Shown here: one piece after another, positions 26,767 through 36,644 of the stretch | Layout of the letters: each line of letters opens with the position of its first letter | How positions within the stretch are numbered: position 1 is the first letter of the stretch | From: Xylona heveae TC161 | Taxonomy: Eukaryota; Ascomycota; Xylonomycetes; Xylonales; Xylonaceae | DNA length: 58,286 nt | Reading direction: 5' to 3' | Assembly: GCF_001619985.1 (NCBI RefSeq) | Contig: NW_017264206.1 | Span: forward strand, 603,315 to 661,600 | Notes under the pieces: generated by a model | Databases searched by the model: none | What the model saw: only the letters and a program-made list of their open reading frames with translations | Told to the model about the DNA's origin: nothing | Program-made: the position numbers and the translations under genes

Positions 26767-27958
26767 TCAATGTCGACGTGGCGACGAACAACCGACACCG
26801 AAGTCCTTGCAAACTTCCCTCCCTTGGGCCTTGATATTCTCAACCACCCATAGTCGTTTGTTGCTAAATACGAACACCTTGCCAGGAGCAAATGCAAAAT
26901 TATTGCTTGTCTCGCCAACGAAGATCTTTCCCAGCAAGATGCCCTCGGGATTCCATATGTGTACCCCGTCACCACAGCTCGCCCAAACATTTCCATCGGT
27001 ATCGGTATGGATGCCATCTGGAATGCCGCTATCAACGAAGGCGAATACACGTCGATTCACAAGACGCTTCTCATCAGGGGTGACGTCAAAGGCGTATATG
27101 GTACTTGGCCCGGTTAAATTTAGGTTATATTGCACAGCACCAGTGTCCGTGATGTAGACCGTTTTATAGTCCGGTGAAAACTCCTAGTGATTGCAAAGAT
27201 GTCAGCTTCTGTCAAGCCGAAAGGTTTGATATTGGAAAGCTATCTGAACAGCCGGAGTGCATGATGTGCCATACCAAACCATTCGGCTTCACAAAGCCGT
27301 CTGCTACAACTTGAATTACCCCGGTGCCGGGCTCGAATCGGTACACCTGTCCCGGCAAGACGGGCAAAGGACGGAGACCCTGGACATGACCGTAGTCAGG
27401 ATCTGTTATCCAGAGATCACCTGTATATGGGTGCTGGCGGACGTCATTGAGAGAAGAGAAATTGCGCCCAAGAAAATTTGTCAGGATGACTTTAGATATG
27501 TTTGTTGAAGGATCGACAGCAACAAGGCTGGAATAATGATTCAAGTCTCCTTGATCACAGTAGATCTGTTGAGGAGGAGTCTGGCTCATGTCGGAGCCAG
27601 GCGGGTAGTATGACGTGCCGCCATTTGCTTCCCACAGGTCCGGAAATTGCGTCGATGTAATTGAATAGTCCTCGAGGGAGACTACTGTAATGTTGATGTT
27701 GTCCTCAATCGACTCAAAATTGGAGGTCACATAAAGTGAGTTTGAAGCCTTATGATAAATGCCAGCTTCATGGAAAGCTTGCCAGGGTAGGTCAGCAATG
27801 TTCCTTGCCGTTGCATTCTGGCCAATAACCTGTGCCTCGAAAGCTGAATTGTACGAGAGAAGTGAAATTGCTGGCTGTGTGATATTAGTTGCTGTTAAGG
27901 TAGAGAAATAGTTTGGATTGCCCGCTAGTGCGAGCATGTCAATCTGGACTATGCTCAT
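26767..27958 (-). CDS. SMP-30/gluconolactonase-like protein
   Basis: Two exons on the minus strand, 27958-27275 and 27183-26767, with intron 27274-27184 (GTATGG donor, phase 0), give 366 aa. Landmarks of the SMP-30/gluconolaconase/LRE-like beta-propeller are FHEAGIYHKASNSLYVTSN near the start, SLNDVRQHPYTGDLWITDPD, PGQVYRFEPGTGVIQVVADG, KPNGL before the splice, EFSPDYKTVYITDTG after it, GIPDGIHTDTDGNVWASCGD, and VFSNKRLWVVEN. These residues form the divalent-metal site of the family. The usual role is lactone hydrolysis in sugar or aromatic catabolism. The N-terminus is uncertain: family members often have a signal peptide and an upstream exon could lie in the AT-rich DNA to the right. It is the only gene of the block that still looks open. 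Confidence 0.8.
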
Positions 27959-28042
27959 GTTGAAACGTAAACGCAGTAAATAGATCCACTGATACTTACA
28001 ATAGTATTGGTTTGCAATCACACAAATTTTCCTACACCATGC

Positions 28043-28074
<32 letters not shown>

Positions 28075-28076
28075 AT
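28043..28076. repeat. TA-type microsatellite
   Basis: A run of alternating T and A with one interruption, upstream of the lactonase-like gene. Confidence 0.85.
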
Positions 28077-28120
28077 GATTGCTTCGCCAAAAAAAGAAAA
28101 AGACAAAGAAAGAAAAAACC

Positions 28121-28400
28121 TCAATTTTCGTTGACGTGGACATCTGCTTCCTTGGCATTACGGTAGCGATTGCTTGGCAGCTTCGCTACATGGTATGTTA
28201 TCGTCAGGTTGAGCATATTTTTGCTAATAGCACTGATCCTGAGACTCTGGGCAGAGATAAGCAGCCAATAATCCATTGCATGGTCCAGGATGACGGCGAA
28301 TAACTGACCTTTAGGCCGCCAACAAAACATCGCGGGAGCGATAGCGACATCGGATGGAACGCTCCTAATAAGCTCCAGTACCTTCACTAGCCGGGCTCTG
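28121..28400 (-). other. Unrecognised short open frame between decayed genes
   Basis: A minus-strand frame of about 90 codons with protein-like content (for example KVLELIRSVPSDVAIAPAMF and YHVAKLPSNRYRNAKEA). No family recognised. It may be a fragment of another lost gene of this block, or chance. Confidence 0.25.
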
Positions 28401-28576
28401 GCTTGAGAAAAGTCAGTCAGGTAAGAAAAATTTGTCCACTATCCGGTTGGATACAATGGGACACCATGAGCCTTCCAAGTTGGGGGGCGTTCTTGTATTG
28501 AATAAGGTAATAGGCATATGGATTGCCCCCGTTTTCTTTTTCAGAATGCAACTAATTTCGACATAATCTTTGGAGC

Positions 28577-29810
28577 TTATGTCCATGGGTCTCGTTCTCC
28601 TTTGAGTGTTCCCACAGCTTGCGTATCTGTCCTTCCTACGGTTATACTTGATGGACCACGTTTCAAGTATTGCCCAAATCCCTTTTCGCCAGTTACGCCA
28701 CTGTAATCACGATCCAAGACAAGCTTTCCTCTCAAAAAAACCCACCGTGGCCAATTCTTGACCCGGATTCCTTCAAACGGAGTGTAGTCGATTCGATGAT
28801 GGAGATTTATTTGCTGAATAGTAAACCCTATTTTATTATCCGAGCCGGACTGGTTGTCAGGGTACCAAATCACAACATCAGCATCAAATCCAGGAAGCAG
28901 GCTACCCTTGCGGTGTCCAAAGCCGTATAGTTTGCGGGATTGGTGGGACAAGTTTCCGCGTAAACGGGAAGTAATCGTCTCTGCGCTTTGGCAACATGCT
29001 TCGCTGCTGCGCGCAACGACATATGTAGGATGAGAATAGGCGTATTTGTACGCTCCGAGAGGTTTATGACACGATATGTAGCCTCGTTCTCGGCGATTTG
29101 AGGTCGCGCGACCGAGTGAAAGAATGGATCTGTGTGTCCATGCTCTTCAAGTCGTCTGTATCCAGAAAGATTAACACTATCCAAATATGACAAGGATTTA
29201 ATAGTTACATGGACGGACCTTAATATTAGATCAATCATATCAATATTCTCTGCATGTACCATAGTTGTCATCCCAAGCTTTCTTGTCTGCATCGTTATAC
29301 CCAAGATATCCCTGTCACCGAGCTTCATTGGTTCGTACATCATATAAAGTTTCACACTTAAATTCTTCCGGCAGAATTTTGTCCGTCCGGTTTGTGTGAG
29401 AATGGAATGAAACCCATAGTTGCAATAGGCATTGTTGCTGGCGCGTCGATGATATTCCATCAAAGCTGACCAAGGCTATCCACGTAACGCTTTCGTGTTA
29501 CCAATGCTATGATGGTCGTGTTTCCACCTGTAACTGCGGACTGCAAGCCCGTTTTCCAGGTGTCACCGGTCGGAGCATTGTCTTGCTCTACATGCACATG
29601 CAAATCGACTCTACTTTGTCCGGGGGTCAGCTAAAGCCTATGGGGTGAGGAAATTGAGACCAAGGATTTACCCAGGTGCAATATATGTGCCTTCAGCGTC
29701 TATGACATTTGTATCATCGGAGCCTACCAGATCCATTCAATGCATGAGATCTTCCCATTCTTGATGTTAATTTCCAGTCTAGAGGGTAGAACCTCTACAG
29801 CTGTTACCTA
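28577..29810 (-). pseudogene. Hydantoinase/dihydropyrimidinase, decayed
   Basis: Minus-strand remnant of a cyclic amidohydrolase. N-terminal pieces: VTAVEVLPSRLEINIKNGKI, then IDAEGTYIAPG in another frame, a probable intron, VDLHVHVEQDNAPTGDTWKT (the HxH metal motif reads HVH), and TGGNTTIIALVT. The middle has LYMMYEP and MVHAEN. C-terminal pieces: LPVYAETCP, then KLYGFGHRKGSLLPGFDADV, then VTGEKGFGQYLKRG. Between AETCP and KLYG about 150-200 residues expected of the family are missing, including part of the metal site, and the frame shifts at that junction. The 5' end has in-frame stops and fades into the AT-rich region at about 29,810. The enzyme family opens hydantoin or dihydropyrimidine rings. 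Not functional as read. Confidence 0.85.
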
Positions 29811-29829
29811 AATTACCTTTTAGTCAGTG

Positions 29830-30204
29830 TTATAGTATGGAATTCTCATACAAGAAGGCTGAGCAACCACTATCTTTTATGATCAAGTCAAATATCCTGC
29901 CAGAAAAGAATGTTCAATCTGTCTAGGGTACTGTTAAGTACTAAAAAGTTATATTGAAAGTAAAATAAGTTTATATAAGTATAAGATAAATTAAAATAGA
30001 TTTATATGTACTTGAAAGTAGAATATAATATATAAAAAGCTAAGACTAAAAGTTGACTAACCTTGATTTTTTCTAGTATCTTATATTAAGAGTTTTTAGT
30101 ATTAGTACAATTATTTAAAATTAAAATTTTTCTTTTACTTGACTAAATAAATAGTCTACTATAGAATATATTAATGCAAAAATATTAAATAGAATAAAAA
30201 ACTA
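29830..30204. other. AT-rich border stretch
   Basis: No recognisable element. It lies between the hydantoinase remnant and the first TIR-type unit. Confidence 0.5.
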
Positions 30205-30507
30205 CTTACATGTAGATAGTATAAATTTTTAAATTATTTAAAAATATTAAAAAATTATATAAATTATATAAATTTATTATTAATAAATAAAGATTAATAT
30301 ATATTTATTTTAAATATATATATATATATATAATTTATTTAACTTAAATATAAATATTTAAAAATTAATATAATTTATACTTAATTTTTAAAATTAAATA
30401 CTCTAATTATTTTGAAATTTTTTAAATATATTTTATAATTATATAAAATATATTTATATATTAAAATTAAAATAAAATTATTTAAAATTATTAAATATAA
30501 TTTTTAT
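30205..30507. repeat. TIR-family repeat unit D (left part, interrupted)
   Basis: Starts with CTTACATGTAGATAGTATAA, the same end sequence found at both ends of the units at 35,425 and 49,854. The inner AT-rich part resembles the right end of the 49,854 unit read backwards. The unit is cut at 30,507 by the Mutator-like transposon and may resume after 32,654. Confidence 0.6.
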
Positions 30508-30615
30508 TAACTTTTTACTTGGGTATACTTCTAAATTCAATACTTTACAAAAATGTACCTACTAAATGCACTATTTACTATAGTATACCTCATCTTTAAC
30601 AATTACTATAGTATA
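30508..30615 (+). repeat. MULE terminal inverted repeat, left
   Basis: Pairs with 32,545-32,654 read on the other strand. Similarity is near complete for about 80 bp, apart from transitions, then weakens. Confidence 0.8.
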
Positions 30616-30749
30616 CCCTTACATTCTATATTATAAATTGAGGCTAATTTTATAGTAATACAGGATCTATATAGTCTATTTAGCTATCTAATAGAATTTT
30701 CTACTAGTTAGTAAGGGTCTATCATTTAATAATAGCTTTACATGTCTTT

Positions 30750-32300
30750 TAATTATAGTATATATCCCTATAGTATATACAATGCCTCTGCTAAGCACCT
30801 GGCTACTCTCTCTAATAGTACCTTGTTCTAGGACACTCTTTAAGACAATAAGTTATAGGTAGGAGAATTTGTATATCCTTCTACAGGTTTTTCAATTAGA
30901 TGGCCTTTATAGGCCTGCTATAAGTAGTTTCTATATATATTAATTATATATACAGAACTAACAAATGACTATGAGTTCAGGTGTTAATGATAGCATATTG
31001 TCAATACATGTTGACAGAATATATCTATATTCTAAAATCTACTACAGGTACAAGTAGATTCTGCCCTATTTAGACTAACTATATAACTGTTTTTGTTAGA
31101 TAAAACAACTATTTCTTCCTCAGTATCTAAGCATATGACATACATTTGCTAAGCTCTCTTATTTTTATGATTCAAGTATGTTATAGTATAGTCTATATAG
31201 TATTGATTTTCTTGCTAACTATGTGCTTGTTAATAGATATATATTATGGTAATTGTCTAGACATCTTGCAATAGCTAAAGCATAGATTTTTTACATGATT
31301 TAGATAGCTTATTGTTTATAAATTCAATTATGTTAGAGGTTATATAGTTATACTAGAGTCATGAAAATGTGTAATTGAACTACTTTTCAAGTAGTATATT
31401 ATACTAATAAGTAGTATATTCTAGCTTTTCTTGTATAATCTTTTGCATTACATCATTAAATGCTAACTGCAAGTAGACTTTTGTAGTACCTCAAAAGAGA
31501 TTGTAGCATGCCAGCCTATATTGCTGCTGAACATTATTAACTATATGCTAGTAGTAATAATTATAATAAGAATATAAGAAGTAAGTTTCAACTCCTTTTA
31601 CAATTTCCTTGTCTCTGTTGCTAATAAATATCAAAGAAAAGAAATTAATGACATTGAAATAGTCAAAAGCAGCCTTGAGATACTGCATAAACCATTGCTA
31701 GTTTTCAAGTGTTTTGACTCTAACCAAAGCTTATGTCAAGGGTAGCATATTGTTGTCTCTATCAATGGTAATAGCTAACATGAGTATTATGAAATACTAA
31801 TTATAAGTATAAGTTCCATCTAGTGCAATGAACTCTTGACATGTTTAAAAGTCTTCAATTGCTAATTTAAAAGCAATAAAGGCTCTTGCAAATCAAGTAG
31901 AAGTTAGTAGTACATATTTTATAGTACAATAGTACTCATTACTGTTCTTTTTTCCCTTTATCAATACAAATAGTAAAGGAATATAGTGGTAAGTTGCTCA
32001 CTCATCTCCTTCAAGAGTATGATAGATTCTCTCTCTAGTCTATCATGTCTACATATATGATATATAGTTTCCTGCCTGTCTTTTTTCAAGACTAACAATG
32101 GTTTAAAGTCTAGTCTCCTAATCATTTACAATTGTTTTGCAATATTGCTATACTAAATATAATTGTCTATAGATCATTTAGAAGTTAAAATGAGTCTCTA
32201 GTAGACAGGTATAGTCAATTCTTTTTGAGATTCTTAATTATCCATTGTAAATATTAATTTTAATGCAAAAAGGACAGGAATCATCATAATAAATCATTAG
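30750..32300 (-). pseudogene. MULE-type transposase remnant
   Basis: On the minus strand a segment around 31,700-31,850 reads as the core of the MULE transposase domain: FIALDGTYT, then LAITIDRDNNMLPL, then AL.RV...ENW.WF. It is followed by ISNRDKEIVKGV and further downstream by NLF.GTTKVYLQLAFNDVM. Stops fall at former Gln and Trp positions. The ends of the gene are not defined. Confidence 0.7.
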
Positions 32301-32544
32301 CCAGATAGTAGATAATACTTTTTTGATCTTGAATAATTTATCATAGTATATAGTCTATGCTAAAACAGCATTTTTAGTATTTAGGATTGTAGAAAATTTT
32401 ATATTAACTTTAATATAAGGGTACATAGTTGGAGATAGTTAACCCAGATAAAGCTCTACTGTAGATAAGATTATACTAGAAATTAAAACTTTATTTACAC
32501 AATCCATAAAGATATATCATAGTAATTATGTGAAAAATGTTAAG

Positions 32545-32654
32545 GTATATAATAGTAATTTATTATTTAGTAGATATATCATAGTAAATAGTACATTTAA
32601 TAGGTATATTTTTATAAAGTATTGAATTTAGGGGTATATTCAAGTAAAAAGTTG
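32545..32654 (-). repeat. MULE terminal inverted repeat, right
   Basis: Reverse complement of the left terminal repeat, with the 9-bp target duplication directly outside it. Confidence 0.8.
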
Positions 32655-32990
32655 AATTTTTATTTATAATATCATATTTAATTTAAAGTTTTTAATAGCT
32701 TGATAATAATATTAAATTATATTAAATAATATAAAATACTTTTAGAATATTTTAAAACTATATAAATATTTAAAAGTATTTTTTAAATCTATCATAATTT
32801 AATTTAAAATGTAAATTTTATATTTATAAAGGCTTAAAATTAATTTTTGGAATTATATTTAAACTTAATAATTAAAATTTAGCTATTATTTCTATATAAA
32901 ATATAGATGAAAAATCTAGTACAAAATATAAATTCTATCTATAGTTAAATAATATATTCTAATAATATTAAGTATTGTTTATTTAGTTAT
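32655..32990. other. AT-rich stretch after the MULE
   Basis: Possibly the rest of the interrupted unit D. No coding content. Confidence 0.4.
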
Positions 32991-33607
32991 TTATATTGCA
33001 TGTAGCTTTAAAGCTATAATAAAATTTATAGTTAAAATATATAAAATGTATATTAAGTTTTTAAAAGTTACTCTAAAATTAATCAAGCTAATATTAGATA
33101 TTATTTATTAAAATAAAAGAAAAAAGATAATAATAGTGTAATACAAAGAAAATAATAAAAATAGATAGAATGAAAATAATAAAAGTAATAAAAAAAATTA
33201 AAGTTTGGGTTTTTTTAGTTTTTTTACAAACCAGAGTCTGGTTTTTTTGATTTTGAAGATTTTAAAAAGTATTTTTTTTAAAAAATTATTCTAGTCTTAT
33301 AGTATTTTTTATTAATATTATTTTTCTTAATGTAGTAACTATATTTTTAATATTACCTTAATAGTATTTAAATATTCTAGTAAGTGGTTTTAGTTTTTTC
33401 TAGTATATAATAACTTTAAAGTAAAAAATTTTTTCTTTACTTTTTGTAATAAAACTTTTCTATTTTTTTTGTTTAAGAGCAGGATAGTAATAAATAGACT
33501 AGACTTTGAGTAAAATTATAGATAGAATTATATTTTTTAGACTTATATATAGATAGCCTATACAAGTAAAATTTAAAGTAACTATATTCTATCTTAAATT
33601 AAATAAT
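32990..33607 (-). mobile_element. 3' end fragment of a Tad1-like LINE, heavily mutated
   Basis: Collinear with 41,660-42,240 of the left LINE copy: GCATG(T/C)AGC at the 3' end, a G/T-rich tract around 33,200-33,250, then the block with TTATATATAGATAGCCT. Where they differ this copy mostly has A or T and the 41.6-kb copy has G or C. The fragment stops abruptly at 33,607, where a TIR-type unit begins. Confidence 0.75.
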
Positions 33608-34210
33608 ACTTATATATAAATAATATAAATTTTTAAATTATTTTAAAATATTAAAAATAGTATTAATTTATAATTAATAGATATAAATTCATTTTATATT
33701 ATTTTAATTATATATATATATATTTAGTTATTTTATATTTATATTAAATAATTAGAATTTAATTTAATTTATATTTAATAATTAAAAATAATATTATTAA
33801 AATATTATTAAATGTTTATAAAATATTTTTAAAATAATTTAAAAATTTTAAAACTTTTTTTTAAAAATAATTTTTAATTAATTTAAAATAGTATAAAATT
33901 ATTTTAAAAATAAAAAAAATAAAAACAAAAAGATATATAAAAAAATAAAAAATTTTTATTTTAAACAATATACCATTTGAAAAGCTATTATTCAATTAAA
34001 AAATATATAAATATTATAAGTATTTAAGTACCTGAGTTCAATCCCTAGCTGAAAAATTTTTTTTTTAATTTTTTTTAATTTTTTTTATTATATAAATTTT
34101 TTATCTTAAACTATTTTTAAAAAAAAATACTTCTAGCTTAATAGTATAATATTAAACTTTGAAGTTAGATTAGTTTGAAAAGTAAGCTAGTTCCAAATAG
34201 GAAATAGCCT
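33608..34210 (-). repeat. TIR-family repeat unit C (inverted relative to A and B)
   Basis: Begins CTTATATATAAATAATATAA at 33,609, the reverse complement of the right end of unit A. Further on it carries the same two tRNA-like segments as units A and B, read in the opposite direction: a box B-like segment near 34,030-34,055 and a box A-like one near 34,134-34,145. The far end was not found; recognisable similarity fades after about 34,210. It abuts the LINE fragment and probably inserted into it. Confidence 0.65.
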
Positions 34211-35424
34211 TCTAAAAATAATTTTATAATTTTATAATTTTATAATTTTAATTTTTTTAAATTAAAATTAACTAAATTAAAATAATTTTTAAATCTCTGC
34301 TATAATACTTTTTAAGCTAAATTTAATTCAATATAATTATTTTAAATAATTATAAACTATTAATTTTAATAATTAAAAAGTTTTAAATTTTAAATTTTAT
34401 TTTATTTTTCAAGTATTATATTTAATTAAATTTAGTTTTTTATTTTTATAAAAAGATATCTAAGTAATTTTTATTTTTATTTAATTTCTCTTGCTTTTGT
34501 ATATAATTCCTAAAAAATCATTAAACAAGACTTTGTATTAGAAATATAAAAATTTTAATATATAGATCTACTTATAGTTAAACTTTAGATTGATTTTAAC
34601 TTTAGAATAGATAAAAATTTTAATATCTAGTAGTTTAATACTTTTTAGTATAAATTATTTATACTATAATTTGTATTTTTATCAAGTTATTTAAAATACA
34701 ACTGTTTTATAGATATTAAAATATCATTGTCATTACCTATAATTACTTTAATAGTATTTAAATTATAATAAACATCTAGAAAATACTTGTATTTAATTAA
34801 AAAATTAATACTAGCTTTTGTAAATACTTGTAATAATAAAATATTAAGCATTCTAGAGTTTCAAAAGATAATTAATAGAATTAAATAGACTTTAACCATA
34901 CTGCTCAAGCTATTAAATTTTAGTATAGCTAGAAAATTAATTCTAGAATTTATATTTTCTAGTAGTTTCTAGCCTAAACTAGTTATAAAACAATTTAAAA
35001 TACTTAAATTATATCTATATTCTTGTATTATTAGTATATTTTAAGATACTATATTTATAATTTTTGAGTTTTTTAATATATTTAGAGCTATGACTACTAA
35101 TATTACTAGAGTATTAATTGTAGAAAAACAGGTAAAAAACACTAATATTTCTTTACTAACTTTAGCCTATAGTATAGTATTACTTGTTAATAGACTATAA
35201 ATAAAGTTAACAATATAGTTCTTGTTAAAGTTTTTATACTAAATTAAGTAGTAATTACTATAAATATATATTTACTAGTATAAAGTAAATATATAATTAA
35301 TGGCTAAAAGTTTTATTATATAAAGTAAAATGCTTGTTACTAGCAAGATATTTTTCCTATAATCTATATACTAGAGCTATAAATAAATCTTTTATTTATT
35401 TAGCTAAGTAAAAGTAATATACTT
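34211..35424. other. AT-rich stretch, unassigned
   Basis: Strongly mutated sequence. No frame or repeat relation that I could identify. Confidence 0.4.
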
Positions 35425-36117
35425 CTTATATATAAATAGTATAAATTTTTAATTTATTTAAAATTATTTTTTATTTAAGAAATATTTTTTAATTAAAATA
35501 CTTAATATTTTATATTATATAAATAAATTTAAATTATTAATCTAATATTAATAATTTTAAATAATTTAAATATAATGAAAAATAAAAAATTTAAAAAAAT
35601 AAAAAAATAATTATAATAATTTATTTCCTTTTTGGGACTAGCTTACTTTATAAACTAGTTTAATTTTAAAGCTTAATATTATACCATTGACTTAGAAGTA
35701 CCTTTTTTCTAAAAATAGTTTAAGATAAAAAATATATATAGTAAAAAAAAATAAAAAAAATAAAAAAAAAGATTTCTCAGCTGGAAATTAAACTCAGGTA
35801 CTTAAATACTTACAATATTTATATATTTCCTAATTAGAAAATAGCTTCTTAAATGGTATATTTTTAAAAATAAAATTTTTATTACATATCTTTTTATTTT
35901 TGTTTTTTTATTTTTAAAATAATTTTATACTATTTTAAATTAATTAAAAATTATTTTTAAAAAGTTTTAAATTTTTTAATTATTTTAGAAATATACAATA
36001 ACTAATTATATATATATAATTAAAATAATTAAAATTAATTTATATCTATTAATTATAAATTAATACTATTTTTAATATTTTAAAATAATTTAAAAATTTA
36101 TATTATCTGTATGTAAG
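35425..36117 (+). repeat. TIR-family repeat unit A (693 bp)
   Basis: Ends in the inverted sequences CTTATATATAAATAGTATAA (left) and, on the other strand at the right, CTTACATACAGATAATATAA. The interior matches unit B closely around two tRNA-like segments (about 35,630-35,700 and 35,775-35,800). No coding frame, so non-autonomous. No clear target duplication found. Confidence 0.75.
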
Positions 36118-36640
36118 TAGTAGTAAAACTTTGTACAAGAAATGCCTTAGAGGTAGAAGATACAGTTTGGATGATGGTTGCTTTTGAGATTCTAGATGTA
36201 ATTTAATAATTAGATAGTACTAAAAATTGACTACTAAGTTTTTGTACTACAAGATGTTAAAATAATTTATTAATAAAAATAATATACTTAAGTGCTTTTC
36301 TAATAATTATTTAAACTATAATAAACTAAAAATTTTTATTAAAAATTTAATAAAATTTTTTCAATAAAAAACTATTTCTACAAGTTGCAACCAATAATAT
36401 TACAAGATTAAAACTAGTTTTTTATTGTTACTAGATTTTAATAGTATATAATTTTTAATATTTAATTAAAAAAATAATTATTTATTAAATATTAAAATAT
36501 TTAAAAATAAATATAAAAATTAATTATTTAATCTATCAAAATAATTTAATTAAATAAAATATATTATTATATAAAATATTATATATATTTATATATATTT
36601 TTAATATAAAAACTAGTAACTGTTTAAAGAAAATTAATAG
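36118..36640. other. AT-rich stretch, unassigned
   Basis: May be the terminal part of the tnp2-like element to its right. Nothing definite. Confidence 0.4.
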
Positions 36641-36644
36641 TTCA

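Larger units (their letters stand above)
30508..32654 (-). mobile_element. Mutator-like (MULE) DNA transposon, mutated
   Basis: A 2,147-bp element bounded by long terminal inverted repeats and a perfect 9-bp target duplication, AATTTTTAT, at 30499-30507 and 32655-32663. A 9-bp duplication is typical of Mutator-like elements. The ends begin (C/T)AACTTTTTACTTG. Over the first 80 bp or so the two ends differ only by transitions, as expected from C-to-T mutation. The interior encodes a MULE-type transposase on the minus strand, interrupted by stops. It sits inside a TIR-family repeat unit and is therefore younger than that unit. Confidence 0.85.
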
